Assembly (NCBI RefSeq): GCF_012849095.1
Contig: NZ_CP051680.1
Span: forward strand, 7,560,001 to 7,624,000
Source of the DNA: Cohnella herbarum
GTDB taxonomy: Bacteria; Bacillota; Bacilli; Paenibacillales; Paenibacillaceae
Reading direction: 5' to 3'
DNA length: 64,000 bases
Shown: piece by piece, positions 1-8,560 of the stretch
How the letters are laid out: each line of letters opens with the position of its first letter
How positions within the stretch are numbered: the first letter of the stretch is position 1
The notes under the pieces: generated by a model
The model's input: the letters and a program-made list of their open reading frames with translations, nothing else
Told to the model about the DNA's origin: nothing
Databases searched by the model: none
Made by a program: the position numbers and the translations under genes

Positions 1-606
1 GTCCTTAATAAACCGTTCAAATCCAGCTATTTCTTAAGAACGGCGTTCTATCTCCCGCTAGTCGTCTCGCTTGTCGTCGTGTCGGTTACCTGGTCGAATC
101 TCCTTCAGTATGACGGGGTATTCAACGAACTTCTTCTCAGGCTCGGGGCGGAGAAATACATTCAGGATTGGCTGGGTACGACTTCGTCGGCGCTGACCTC
201 GATCATTCTGATCCAGCTATGGTATGGAACGGGATACGGGGCAGTCATTTATTTAGCGGGATTGCAGTCGATTCCCCAGGAAGTCTATGAATCCGCGCAG
301 CTCGACGGAGCTCAGGGATGGAAGAAATTCAGGTTCGTTACGTTCCCGTTATTGATGCCGTCGTTTACGATTTGCACGTTTCTCGGAATGGTCGGCGCTC
401 TTAAGTTTTTCGAGATGCCTTACATCATGACGAACGGAGGGCCCGGCGATGCTACATCTACCTTAGCGCTCGTGATCTATAACTATGCGTTCAAGAACAA
501 TACTTTCGGTTATGCGACGGCTGCCGGAATTCTATTCATGATCGCGATTTCCGTGGTGACGGCGTTGCAGCTCAAATTAACGAGAAGCAAGGAGGTTGAA
601 TATTAA
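1..606 (+). CDS. CUT1 sugar ABC transporter permease (MalF/UgpA-like), 5' end outside window
   Basis: Open from the first base, so the start lies upstream. The visible 201 codons hold the last membrane segments of a binding-protein-dependent permease. The EAA loop that docks on the ATPase reads SAQLDGAQGWKKFRFVTFPL (about codons 98-117), followed by the typical MTNGGPGDATSTL motif of CUT1 MalF-type permeases. The stop codon overlaps the ATG of the next permease (TAATG), showing translational coupling. It would form one half of the membrane channel for a sugar or oligosaccharide; the substrate cannot be told. The matching binding-protein gene is presumably upstream of the window. Confidence 0.93.
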   Translation, partial: VLNKPFKSSYFLRTAFYLPLVVSLVVVSVTWSNLLQYDGVFNELLLRLGAEKYIQDWLGTTSSALTSIILIQLWYGTGYGAVIYLAGLQSIPQEVYESAQLDGAQGWKKFRFVTFPLLMPSFTICTFLGMVGALKFFEMPYIMTNGGPGDATSTLALVIYNYAFKNNTFGYATAAGILFMIAISVVTALQLKLTRSKEVEY

Positions 607-1451
607 TGCGCTCCTCTTCCGTTAGCAGCCTCCGAGATAAAATATTCGATCGAATGCTCGAAGCGTTCATGGTCGTTCTATCATTACTTGTTCTCTACCC
701 GTGCTACTACATTTTCGAAGCAAGCATTAAGCTTCCGAAGGAGTTCTACGAGCCGCTTAAATTCCCAAGCCGAATTTATTGGGGGAATTTCGAGAACGTG
801 TTCGCCAAAGTGCAGGTTGGGCGGGCATTGTTAAATACGCTGCTCATCTGCGGCGGAACGCTGGCCTTGCTCATTATCGTCGCATCGATGGCGGGGTATA
901 CGATTTCCCGCAACAAGCATAAGCTATTCCAATTTCTGTTCGTTTTATTTCTGGCGGGAATGATCATTCCCTTCCAGACGAGCATGGTGCCTATCTATAA
1001 ATTGGCGCAATCGCTTCACTTGATGAATACGAGAACGCTTCTGATCCTGCTGTACACGGCGGGAACGATTCCTTTTGCAACGATGATCTACGTAGGTTTC
1101 ACCAAAGGAATTCCCAGAGAGCTCGAGGAAGCGGCCAGCATCGATGGCTACGGTCCTTTGCGGATGTATTGGCTGATTATATTCCCGTTGCTTCTACCGG
1201 CCACCGGTACGCTGATCGTCACGACCGTTTTCGGATTCTGGAACGATTTCATAGGTCCGCTTCTGTACTTGACGGATAAGAGCAAGTTAACGCTGATTAC
1301 GCAAATCTTTCAATTCAAGGCTGAGAGATCCAGCGATTGGGGCGGGATTTTCGCGTTATGTTCGCTGGCGACGTTGCCGCTCATTCTGTTATTCGTTATC
1401 ACGCAGAAGTATATGATCAAAGGTTTGACGGCCGGAGCGATTAAGGGCTGA
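606..1451 (+). CDS. CUT1 sugar ABC transporter permease (MalG-like)
   Basis: 281 residues, the normal length for a MalG-type permease. About six hydrophobic segments are visible, beginning near residue 17. The EAA loop ELEEAASIDGYGPLRMYWLI (near residues 177-196) is intact, and the C-terminus KYMIKGLTAGAIKG is the classic end of this family. Translation is coupled to the upstream permease by a one-base overlap. It pairs with that protein to form the transmembrane pore. The ATPase (MsmX-type) is not in this operon, as is usual in Paenibacillaceae where one shared ATPase serves many CUT1 systems (family knowledge). Confidence 0.94.
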   Translation: MRSSSVSSLRDKIFDRMLEAFMVVLSLLVLYPCYYIFEASIKLPKEFYEPLKFPSRIYWGNFENVFAKVQVGRALLNTLLICGGTLALLIIVASMAGYTISRNKHKLFQFLFVLFLAGMIIPFQTSMVPIYKLAQSLHLMNTRTLLILLYTAGTIPFATMIYVGFTKGIPRELEEAASIDGYGPLRMYWLIIFPLLLPATGTLIVTTVFGFWNDFIGPLLYLTDKSKLTLITQIFQFKAERSSDWGGIFALCSLATLPLILLFVITQKYMIKGLTAGAIKG

Positions 1452-1538
1452 TCGCGATTAACCTGCCATTGAACTCCCTCTGTGCTATTCTGAAATCATT
1501 GCGACAAACAATGAAGAAGAAGCCGGAGGAATAAACCG

Positions 1539-2486
1539 ATGGGTGAACATATGATCAAGAAAATCGACTTTATGAATTTAGCGCCTTACGTAAGATATAT
1601 ACACGAACACATTCCGGAAAACGAGCCGCAGAGCAGATTGTACCGCCTCCCTCCGAGGGCTATTTACGATTACGAGATCATTTACGTCACCAAAGGCGGC
1701 TGTCTCTACAATATCCAGGGAGTAGAGTACTTGCTCAGACCCGGCGATATTCATTTCATGAGGCCGCATGTGCTGCATCATTGTTATGATCCGGACGGGA
1801 ATACGTTTCATTATTATGCCGTGCATTTCGACCTTGCCTATATGGGGGAGCCTTTCGATTTCGATCCCGTCGTCTATACGGACGTGGATTATCCGAATTT
1901 GGATCATGTTCCCGTAGACGAGAAGCTTGTGGACAGGCCGGTATTCGAGTTGGCCGAAATCGATTTTCCGTATGTTATCCACTCGCCGGAATACCATGTC
2001 TATTTGCCCTTATTCCGCGAGATGCTGAACGTTTTCCAGACTAAGCCGTACGGATATCATTTGATTATGCGTTCTCTTATGCTGCGTATCCTCCATCAGA
2101 TGGTCAAGGATATGTCGACGGACGAAGGCGTCAAGAAGAGCCATCCTCAAGGGGAAAAAGCGATCGAGGCGATTCACTACATGTATAAACATCTTCATGA
2201 GGATATCAATATCAACGACATTGCCCAATCGTTGTTTCTATCTCCGAATTATTTCCGTACGCTGTTTAAGCAAGCGACGGGGAAGTCGCCGCTGGAGTAC
2301 TTGACGATGCTGCGATTGGAGAAAGCGAAAACCCTGATGGCGGAAGGCAAATATACGATTAATGAAATTTCCAGTCTGGTCGGTTATCAAGACCGGCATC
2401 ATTTCAGTAAAGTATTTAAGAAAGTCGAAGGCTTATCGCCCAAAAATTATTTGAATTCGCTTCCGCATCTCTCGGAAGACGAGTAA
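1539..2486 (+). CDS. AraC family transcriptional regulator with cupin sensor domain
   Basis: 315 residues. The N-terminal half resembles an AraC-type cupin (VTKGGCLYNIQGVEYLLRPG, near residues 51-70), a probable sugar-sensing domain. The C-terminal 100 residues carry the two helix-turn-helix motifs: DININDIAQSLFLSPNYFRT and the end motif EISSLVGYQDRHHFSKVFKK, followed by the conserved G-x-SP-x-x-Y. The start is supported by GCCGGAGG 10 bases upstream of the ATG. A second in-frame ATG lies five codons on. It sits between the transporter genes and a glycoside-hydrolase-like gene in the same direction, so it likely controls this locus. Confidence 0.92.
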   Translation: MGEHMIKKIDFMNLAPYVRYIHEHIPENEPQSRLYRLPPRAIYDYEIIYVTKGGCLYNIQGVEYLLRPGDIHFMRPHVLHHCYDPDGNTFHYYAVHFDLAYMGEPFDFDPVVYTDVDYPNLDHVPVDEKLVDRPVFELAEIDFPYVIHSPEYHVYLPLFREMLNVFQTKPYGYHLIMRSLMLRILHQMVKDMSTDEGVKKSHPQGEKAIEAIHYMYKHLHEDININDIAQSLFLSPNYFRTLFKQATGKSPLEYLTMLRLEKAKTLMAEGKYTINEISSLVGYQDRHHFSKVFKKVEGLSPKNYLNSLPHLSEDE

Positions 2487-2527
2487 CGAAGCCAGCCAGG
2501 CAACGTAACATCAAGGAGGAACCTACT

Positions 2528-3663
2528 TTGTCTAACCCTTATGAAGTCGCCGTTTATTATTTTCCCAATTATCATATCGATCCCCGCAACGAAGAGTGGC
2601 ACGGAGAAGGGTGGACGGAGTGGAATCTGGTTCAAGCCGCGACGCCGCGGTTTCCCGGTCACCAACAACCGAAAGTCCCTCTGTGGGGCTATTTGGATGA
2701 ATCGGACCCTCTCGTATCGGAGAAGCAAATCGCGGCTGCCGCTGATCACGGAGTGACATCGTTTATCTACGATTGGTATTGGTACGACGGCAAACCGTTC
2801 CTGCAAAGGGCGCTTGAATCGGGCTTTATGCAAGCCTCGAACAACGACAGGCTGAAATTCTCGCTCATGTGGGCGAACCACGATTGGGTCAACATTTTTC
2901 CGCTGAAACGTTCGACGGACGTTACCTTGTTGACTAAAGGGCCTACGCCAAGAGAGTCGTTCGACAAAGCGACGGAATACATCATTCATAACTATTTCAA
3001 TCACCCATCATACTGGCGCGTCGATGGCAAATTATACTTTTCGTTATATGAGCTTGGTAGCTTGATTAAGGGTTTAGGAGGCGTAGAGCAGACGAGGGAT
3101 GCGCTGGAGGCATTCCGAATCCGGGTGAGAGAAGCGGGCTTAGGGGAGCTTAATCTTAACGCGGTCGTCTGGGGCATTCAAATCCTTCCGACGGAAACGA
3201 AGGTTCACGACCCTAAGCGTATGGTGGAAGCTCTTGGCTTCGATTCCGTGACCTCGTACGTCTGGATTCATCATACCCCGCTTGAGGGTATCCCACTGTC
3301 TCCTACCCGGAATACGCCCGTAAATCGATCGATTACTGGGACGTTCTTCAAGGGGAGCACAGCTTGCCTTATTATCCGAACGTCTCGGTGGGTTGGGATT
3401 CAACGCCTCGGACGGTGCAATCGGACACGCATGCGAATATCGGTTATCCGTTTACTCCCGTTCTTGTGGACAATACGCCGGAGCAATTCAAGGAAGCATT
3501 GATCGCGGTGAGGGATTATTTGGACCGGGGGCAGTTGAGCACCCCCATAGTTACCGTGAATTCATGGAACGAGTGGACGGAAGGCAGTTATCTCGAGCCG
3601 GATACGGTTAACGGGCTGGGTTATTTAGAAGCGATCAAAGAAGTGTTCGGAATTCGGAAATAG
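2528..3663 (+). pseudogene. GH99-like / WbsX-type protein, frameshifted near 3285-3290
   Basis: The first part starts AVYYFPNYHIDPRNEEWHGE (glycoside hydrolase family 99-like, WbsX group) and runs in frame 2 to about TPLEG at 3289. The family-like C-terminus (YPTVSYPEYARKSIDYWDVL ... VTVNSWNEWTEGSYLEPD) continues in frame 1 from 3289 to the stop at 3663. Restoring one G in the GGG run at 3286-3288 gives one continuous protein of about 378 residues, near normal family length. The uncorrected first frame reads on into unrelated sequence to 3502. Either a real one-base loss or a sequencing error. Good ribosome site (AAGGAGG) before a TTG start at 2528. GH99-like proteins act on polysaccharides; substrate unknown. 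Confidence 0.85.
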
Positions 3664-3680
3664 CAAGCGGTCGGATGCAG

Positions 3681-3707
3681 GTCCTGAGCCAAGGTTCAGG
3701 GCCTTTT
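3681..3707 (+). terminator. probable intrinsic terminator after the GH99-like gene
   Basis: CCTGAGCC / GGTTCAGG stem with a very short loop, followed by GCCTTTTC. Only four Ts, so a weak to moderate terminator. Confidence 0.5.
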
Positions 3708-3816
3708 CAAGGCATTATTCGGGAATTCCAGGAGGCTCTAAATTCAACCCGTTCACATTTCCCCCTTGATCAAGCGCGTATCTTTCGATACAATTCAAGC
3801 AACTGGAGGCGATAAA

Positions 3817-4299
3817 ATGAAGCCGGAAAAGTGTGTCGGGTCCCATCATCCGAAATGGTTTGGATTAGCGCTGCAAGCGCTTGTCATTTTATCGAAAGAT
3901 AATATCCAAACTTGCCCAAGCGCGGAATTAGCCGTTTATTTGCAATCCGAAGCGACGTTGCTTAGACGAATTCTAGCTACTCTGGTAAGAGGCGGAATTC
4001 TGGAAACTCGCGAAGGACGGGATGGCGGATACCGGTTGAAAAGAGATCCCGATTCGATTACGCTGGCGGAAGTATACACCGTTCTTCAAGTGAGCGATCC
4101 TTTGTGTCTCGGAATTAAGGAAACGACGGGCACGCATACGTTCGGTATGGAGATGAAGACGATTTTCAGCGAGATTACGACCGAAATGGATCGTTCCTTG
4201 CTCGAAGTGCTTGGTCGTTATACGGTCGGACAAATCTCGGACCGCGCTCAAAACTTAACGGGAAGTTCGCTTGCCGAGATCGGAAATATTAGCAGTTGA
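3817..4299 (+). CDS. Rrf2 family transcriptional regulator
   Basis: 160 residues from the ATG at 3817, chosen because CTGGAGGCG lies at the right distance; an upstream in-frame start at 3766 has no ribosome site. The N-terminal winged helix (LALQALVILSKDN, SAELAVYLQSEATLLRRILA) and wing motif GGILETREGRDGGYRLKRD are typical of Rrf2 proteins. The three-cysteine cluster of the Fe-S members (IscR type) is not seen; the cysteines present (C6, one in TCPSAE, one in DPLCLGI) are not in that arrangement. It therefore resembles the YwnA-like branch. It stands directly upstream of a nitroreductase gene, whose leader holds four ACTGTG repeats, so it probably regulates that gene and itself. Confidence 0.88.
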   Translation: MKPEKCVGSHHPKWFGLALQALVILSKDNIQTCPSAELAVYLQSEATLLRRILATLVRGGILETREGRDGGYRLKRDPDSITLAEVYTVLQVSDPLCLGIKETTGTHTFGMEMKTIFSEITTEMDRSLLEVLGRYTVGQISDRAQNLTGSSLAEIGNISS

Positions 4300-4321
4300 C
4301 TTTTGATTTTGTCGGATCTAT

Positions 4322-4531
4322 ACTGTGCAATATAAGTAACAGTTAAACGACTTTTTTATTTGCAGGATACTGTGCCAACTTTTGAATAGTTGACTGTGCT
4401 GAAATTAACACAGAATAATGCGGGAATTCTATTCATGAGCTTAGTTCATGGAGAAGCGTATTGGTAAGCGATTCGAACCGGACAGACTGGTATTCGCCTC
4501 ACGCATGCATGTTAACATTTTGTTAACTGTG
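4322..4531 (+). promoter_or_regulatory. cluster of ACTGTG operator-like sites upstream of the nitroreductase gene
   Basis: ACTGTG occurs at 4322, 4369, 4393 and 4526. Two copies are halves of inverted repeats: ACTGT (4322) with ACAGT 12 bases later, and CTGTG (4394) with CACAG (4409-4413). The fourth is embedded in GTTAAC-ATTTT-GTTAAC. The site cluster fills the 275-base gap between the Rrf2 gene and the nitroreductase. Likely target of the Rrf2 protein; inference only. Confidence 0.5.
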
Positions 4532-4574
4532 TATATTTTTACTCAGTTTTATCATTCGAATGGAGGAATCATTT

Positions 4575-5225
4575 ATGACAACGACAACCGAAGTACAAAG
4601 CCCGACATTTTCCGAAGTGGTCCATGGACGTCGTTCGGTAAGGAGTTACGATCCGTCTTTCAAGATTTCCAAAGAAGACATGACGGAATTGCTCGCGGAA
4701 GCGGTACGCGCTCCTTCCTCTTCCAACGTCCAGCCTTGGCGTTTTCTCGTCATCGACTCTCAGCCGTTGAAAGAAAAGCTGCTCCCGATCGCGAATAACC
4801 AGCAACAGATCGTAGAAGCATCCGCGGTCATTGCGGTGCTTGGGGATCTGGAAGGTTACAAGCTTATCGAAACGACTTTTAATCGCGCCTATGAAGCGGG
4901 CTACATGCCCGAAGCGACGAAGGATGCGTTTATCGCCAACTCGACGAAAATGTACTCCTCGCTGCCGCCGGAAGTCGCGCGCAGAATCATTTATACGGAC
5001 GGCGGCCTTGTCTCGATGCAGCTGATGCTGTCGGCCAAAGCAAGAGGCTACGATACGGTACCGATGGGCGGCTATAACGCGGAGAAATTCGTCGAGGCGT
5101 TCGGGATCGGCGAGCGGTACATTCCGATCATGCTGATCGCGGTCGGTAAAGCCGCCAAAGAAGGGCATCCTTCCGTGCGGCTAACGGTTGACGAAGTGGC
5201 CAGATGGAATGAATTCACTCTGTAA
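4575..5225 (+). CDS. nitroreductase family protein (FMN-dependent NAD(P)H oxidoreductase)
   Basis: 216 residues from the ATG at 4575 (TGGAGGAATC six bases upstream; an in-frame ATG at 4560 overlaps that ribosome site and is less likely). The N-terminal FMN-binding signature reads GRRSVRSYDPSFKISKEDMT then AVRAPSSSNVQPWRFLVIDS. The C-terminal AKARGYDTVPMGGYNAEKF is also typical. It is a soluble flavoenzyme that reduces quinones or nitro compounds with NAD(P)H. Alone in its transcript: the Rrf2 gene is upstream and a strong terminator follows. Physiological substrate cannot be told; an oxidative or electrophile-stress role would fit the regulator. Confidence 0.92.
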   Translation: MTTTTEVQSPTFSEVVHGRRSVRSYDPSFKISKEDMTELLAEAVRAPSSSNVQPWRFLVIDSQPLKEKLLPIANNQQQIVEASAVIAVLGDLEGYKLIETTFNRAYEAGYMPEATKDAFIANSTKMYSSLPPEVARRIIYTDGGLVSMQLMLSAKARGYDTVPMGGYNAEKFVEAFGIGERYIPIMLIAVGKAAKEGHPSVRLTVDEVARWNEFTL

Positions 5226-5232
5226 CAAAACC

Positions 5233-5284
5233 AAAAAGGATCTTCTATCCCACCGGCTCGGCGGGGAGAAGATCCTTTTTTTTC
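5233..5284 (+). terminator. strong intrinsic terminator after the nitroreductase
   Basis: AAAAAGGATCTTCT pairs with AGAAGATCCTTTTT (a 14-base stem) and a T-run follows. The symmetry means it could also serve the minus-strand cmpA-like gene ending at 5326. Confidence 0.9.
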
Positions 5285-5325
5285 TGATTCGGAATTTATA
5301 AGCTTGCAGGCCGGCGTACGAATTA

Positions 5326-5466
5326 TCAAGGGTTCATCCCAACATTATCCTTGGATCTATCGGGTTTGGCGCGGTAGTAGAACCAACAATCGTTCAACAG
5401 ACGAATTTGCCGGCGGTCTTTTTTCTGAAAAGCGGACATTAATTGGTTGCAGAGCCACTGAGGCAT
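5326..5466 (-). CDS. cmpA: CmpA-like cortex morphogenetic protein (46 aa)
   Basis: The ATG at 5466 on the minus strand follows GGGAGGAGGACG at good spacing. The peptide begins MPQWLCNQLMSAFQKKDRRQ and continues IRLLNDCWFYYR, which matches the 37-residue B. subtilis CmpA pattern as I remember it (MPxWLxNQxxxAFxxKDxxQIRLLNxCWxxYR). CmpA is a small sporulation protein that helps the ClpXP-dependent quality control of SpoIVA during spore envelope assembly. The C-terminus here is about nine residues longer. In B. subtilis cmpA lies beside the sprT-like gene ydcK; here sprT is close by, divergently, separated by one extra gene. Identification rests on memory of the family motif plus synteny. Confidence 0.85.
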   Translation of the reverse strand: MPQWLCNQLMSAFQKKDRRQIRLLNDCWFYYRAKPDRSKDNVGMNP

Positions 5467-5550
5467 CGAAATCGTCCTCCTCCCATCACATGCTGTATGA
5501 ATAGCATATGGGGCTAGGCGGATGACCGTGCAGGTCCGATGACGCAACGA

Positions 5551-5907
5551 TTACAACATTTCCTCATCTTCGTACCACTGTTCTAATTGAGCTTGCAACG
5601 CGCGTATTTCCGTCAATAACGAGACAAGCGGATAAGAACCCTCCCGGATCGACGCGAAGGTTTGCTCGAGTTCATTGACGTATTGCAAGCCGCCGATCGG
5701 ACAACGTTTCTCGTCGAGTAAATCCAACGCGCGGAATTCGGCGATCGCTTTAGGCAGCTTCGGCACGTTGTCGGCGGTTAATTTGGTCAATTCTTTATGA
5801 AGGCGTAGATTCAATGCGCTTAATTGGTAAGCATGGGAAGCGGGCATCTCCACGAACTGGAGCTCTCCATCTTCTTGCTGCAATAGAACGTATGACATTT
5901 CAGGCAT
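5551..5907 (-). CDS. conserved-looking hypothetical protein (118 aa)
   Basis: I do not recognise a family. The start at 5907 is chosen for the GAGGGGAG site about 10 bases upstream; an earlier in-frame ATG at 5931 lacks one. The product is acidic, soluble, with no signal peptide or membrane segment, and mostly predicted-helical in character: LSALNLRLHKELTKLTADNV, then EFRALDLLDEKRCPIGGLQY, ending in a Glu/Asp-rich tail (QWYEDEEML). It lies between the cmpA-like gene (same strand, downstream) and sprT (divergent), so it may be cotranscribed with cmpA and have a role near sporulation, but that is only neighbourhood inference. Confidence 0.7.
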   Translation of the reverse strand: MPEMSYVLLQQEDGELQFVEMPASHAYQLSALNLRLHKELTKLTADNVPKLPKAIAEFRALDLLDEKRCPIGGLQYVNELEQTFASIREGSYPLVSLLTEIRALQAQLEQWYEDEEML

Positions 5908-5937
5908 ATGACGCGGTCTCCCCTCAACCATTTCTAC

Positions 5938-5968
5938 TTGACAGTGTAGCCCAATCGGAGTCTACAAT
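5938..5968 (+). promoter_or_regulatory. possible sigma-A promoter for sprT
   Basis: TTGACA (5938-5943) and TACAAT (5963-5968) are both near consensus but the 19-base spacer is long. It overlaps the 5' region of the minus-strand gene starting at 5907. Confidence 0.4.
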
Positions 5969-6023
5969 TCAAGTAGGTCAAGCCGATAAAAGGCGTTACG
6001 TTGAAGTTCAGGAGGATTGGAAA

Positions 6024-6524
6024 ATGGAAGATCAGGAACTGCAACGATGGATTGAACGGGTGTCTCTCGAATTTTTTGGGCGGCCGTTCTTGCATCGCGC
6101 ATCGTTCAATTCTCGGTTGCGAACGACGGGCGGCCGTTATTTTACGAAGAGCCACAATATCGAGATCAGTCCTCATCAGTTAGCGATTCATGGCGTCGAA
6201 GAAACGGAAGCCATTATTAAACACGAGTTATGTCATTATCATCTTCATCTTCAGCGCAAAGGATTCCAGCATCGGGATCAGGATTTCAAGCGATTGCTCG
6301 TCGAGGTAGGCGCTACGAGGCACTGCCGTCCCCTCCCCGGAGCGGCCAGAAGCCTCCCCGTGAAGTATTTGCTCGTATGCGGCGCTTGCGGGATGAACTA
6401 TCCTCGCAAACGGCGTACGGACCCGCGCAAGTACGCTTGCGGACGTTGCGGAGGGCGGCTTATGCTATTGCAGGTGCAACAGCCTCAGCCGGCGCTCGAC
6501 GCACGGAAACGGGTATCCGATTAG
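6024..6524 (+). CDS. sprT: SprT-like zinc metalloprotease-fold protein
   Basis: 166 residues from the ATG at 6024, with AGGAGG nine bases upstream. The core is the zinc motif HELCHYHLH (HExxH, near residue 66) of SprT/Spartan-like proteins. The C-terminal zinc ribbon has two CxxC knuckles, VCGACG and ACGRCG (near residues 122-147), as in bacterial SprT (YdcK). Length agrees with the family. Bacterial SprT is a soluble protein of unclear role; eukaryotic relatives cleave DNA-protein crosslinks. It converges tail-to-tail with the MFS gene, with a four-base overlap of the coding ends. Confidence 0.9.
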   Translation: MEDQELQRWIERVSLEFFGRPFLHRASFNSRLRTTGGRYFTKSHNIEISPHQLAIHGVEETEAIIKHELCHYHLHLQRKGFQHRDQDFKRLLVEVGATRHCRPLPGAARSLPVKYLLVCGACGMNYPRKRRTDPRKYACGRCGGRLMLLQVQQPQPALDARKRVSD

Positions 6525-7966
6525 ATCGTGGAATTCGCCGATTTCGTTTGCGGTTTCGCGATCGGTTTCGCGGGATCGGGTTTGTTCGGTTTATTCGGTT
6601 TGTTCCTGACGAAAATCGCGATTCCGAGGAAAGCGATGGTCATCATGAGAGCCCCGGTACCCAGGCTCGGAACGATATGATCGGCGAAATCCTGCGGCGA
6701 CCGAATAGCGGCGCCCGATTGGAAGATCAAACCGCTGATCGCGATGCCGAACACTCCGCCTAACTCGCGAGTGGCGTTACCCATTCCGCTCGCTTCACCC
6801 GCGGCGTCTTCCGGGACGGAAGAGATCAATCCATGGGAGAGCGGAGTGAAGCTGAGTCCCATTCCGGTACCCGCCAGCATCATTGGAGCCAGAAGATAGA
6901 CGAACGGGAAATCGAATCCTTGGGATTGGATGATCAGCGCGAACCACGCCAGCGCCGCCGCTTGGAACAGAAGTCCGAAGAGCAATACGGTTCTATTCCC
7001 GAATCGGCTAATGGCAAGCCCTGCCAACGGAGCGGCGATCATCGTCATCGTCGTCCAAGCCATTTCCTTGATTCCCGCGCCGAGCGGGGTGTTGCCTTGC
7101 GCTTGTTGGAGGAACAAGGTTAGCAGGAAGATGGCGCCGAAAACGCCGGCGTTCATCCAGAAACCCGCGAACGTATAGAAGGTATACGCTTTGCTGCGGA
7201 ATAGATCGAAGCGCACGAACGGGTTTGCGCGTGTTCTTTCCCAGAAATAGAATAGAACAAGAAGCAAGGCTCCAAGACCGATTGAACCATACACGATCGG
7301 CGTTCCCCATCCTTCGGAATTTCCCCGTTCCAAGCCGAATATAATCCCGAATAGACCGGCGGTCAACAGCAACACGCCTAACGGGTCGAGTGGTTTGCGG
7401 ACTCCTTTGGACTCCTCAAGCCATTTCAACCCAAGCACGAAAGCGATAATCCCGACAGGAACGTTCACGTAGAAAATGACTTGCCACGGAGCGCCCTCCA
7501 TAATTAATCCTCCGACGAGCGGTCCGATGCTCAGGCCAAGCCCGGAGATTCCCGACCATAATCCGATGGCCGCGGCTCGTTTCTCGGGAGGAAAAGCCTT
7601 GTTGACCAGGGTCAAGCTTAGCGGAACGATCGCGGCCCCTCCGACGCCTTGCAGGGCTCTGGAAAGAATCAATCCGATCGAACTGTCGCTGAGACCCGAG
7701 AGCAGGGAGCCGAGGGTAAAGATGACTACGCCGCCCAAGAACACTTTTTTTCTGCCGATCGAATCTCCAAGCACGCTAAACGGGATAAGCAGCACGGCGA
7801 AGGCGAGCGTGTAGGCGTTCATGAACCATTCCAGATCTGAAAGCGTAGCGCCAAGGTCCTTCTGAATCGAGGGAAGCGCGACTCCAAGTACCAAATTATC
7901 GAGCATTGCCATGAATAAGGCGATGCAGGTGACGAATAATAGTCGTACGCGGGCGGGGGTGAACAT
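6521..7966 (-). CDS. MFS drug efflux transporter, DHA2 (EmrB/QacA-like) family
   Basis: 481 residues with about 14 hydrophobic segments, typical of DHA2 proton-driven multidrug exporters. The motif-A loop between TM2 and TM3 reads GDSIGRKKVFLGG (near residue 67). The TM5 motif-C-like segment is GISGLGLSIGPLVGGLIM. The start ATG at 7966 follows a GGAGAG site. The C-terminal tail has a short Asn-Lys-Pro-rich repeat (RNKPNKPNKPDPAKP). A perfect inverted repeat lies just upstream and recurs before the TetR gene, so this pump is almost certainly repressed by that TetR protein. Substrate unknown. Confidence 0.93.
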   Translation of the reverse strand: MFTPARVRLLFVTCIALFMAMLDNLVLGVALPSIQKDLGATLSDLEWFMNAYTLAFAVLLIPFSVLGDSIGRKKVFLGGVVIFTLGSLLSGLSDSSIGLILSRALQGVGGAAIVPLSLTLVNKAFPPEKRAAAIGLWSGISGLGLSIGPLVGGLIMEGAPWQVIFYVNVPVGIIAFVLGLKWLEESKGVRKPLDPLGVLLLTAGLFGIIFGLERGNSEGWGTPIVYGSIGLGALLLVLFYFWERTRANPFVRFDLFRSKAYTFYTFAGFWMNAGVFGAIFLLTLFLQQAQGNTPLGAGIKEMAWTTMTMIAAPLAGLAISRFGNRTVLLFGLLFQAAALAWFALIIQSQGFDFPFVYLLAPMMLAGTGMGLSFTPLSHGLISSVPEDAAGEASGMGNATRELGGVFGIAISGLIFQSGAAIRSPQDFADHIVPSLGTGALMMTIAFLGIAIFVRNKPNKPNKPDPAKPIAKPQTKSANSTI

Positions 7967-7989
7967 GGTTTATCTCTCCTCTATATAAC

Positions 7990-8009
7990 TTTATTTATCA
8001 ATAAATAAA
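7990..8009. promoter_or_regulatory. TetR operator copy 1 (upstream of MFS gene)
   Basis: Perfect inverted repeat TTTATTTAT-CA-ATAAATAAA, directly before the MFS ribosome site. The same sequence with one internal change recurs at 8667-8685. Confidence 0.8.
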
Positions 8010-8032
8010 TTAAAGCCAACACTCAACCACGA

Positions 8033-8560
8033 TTACTCGTGGTCGCACCAGGGGGATAGCTTCGGCATCTCAAGTACCTCCGATAGCGTAATGATTAAAC
8101 CGGCGGAAATAAAAGAGCTGGCTTCGTGACCGGGATTCGGAACTTGAGCTTTCTCGAACCGTGCTGAGATATTGTCGTAGATCAAGGAGTATTTTTCCTT
8201 GGCGAAACTTCTGATCGACGGCTCTGGAGTCGTGAAGCATTGCATCAGCAGCAACATCTCGTTTCTGTGGGTTTCCAGCAAGAGGTGGAACGCTTGACCC
8301 ATCTGATCGCTTAGGTGCTCAGGCGGCGCTTGCACGACCGAGAAGGCGTTCACCATTCTTTCGTAAGCCCGTTCCAATACGGCGAGGTAGAGCTGCTCCT
8401 TCGATTTGAAGAAATGAAATACGTAAGGCTGCGTTACGCCAACGTCTTCGGCTACGTGAGCCGTCGTTGTTTTGTAGTAGCCCTGAGAGGCGAATAAGGC
8501 TGCCGCGCTGTTCATGATCTGATCTTTCCGGCTTGCTGCGACTTCCTCTTTAGGACTCAT
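8033..8560 (-). CDS. TetR/AcrR family transcriptional repressor
   Basis: 175 residues from the ATG at 8560, chosen for AAAGGAG 11 bases upstream; longer in-frame starts lack a ribosome site. The N-terminal helix-turn-helix reads AAALFASQGYYKTTTAHVAE then GVTQPYVFHFFKSKEQLYLA, diagnostic of TetR proteins. The C-terminal ligand domain is variable. It is cotranscribed in the same direction as, and upstream of, the MFS pump gene (66-base gap). Matching palindromes before both genes point to auto-repression and control of the pump. Confidence 0.93.
   Translation of the reverse strand: MSPKEEVAASRKDQIMNSAAALFASQGYYKTTTAHVAEDVGVTQPYVFHFFKSKEQLYLAVLERAYERMVNAFSVVQAPPEHLSDQMGQAFHLLLETHRNEMLLLMQCFTTPEPSIRSFAKEKYSLIYDNISARFEKAQVPNPGHEASSFISAGLIITLSEVLEMPKLSPWCDHE

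Noticed and set aside
4569..5168. 199-codon minus-strand frame opposite the nitroreductase
   Set aside because: Antisense shadow; no ribosome site or family.
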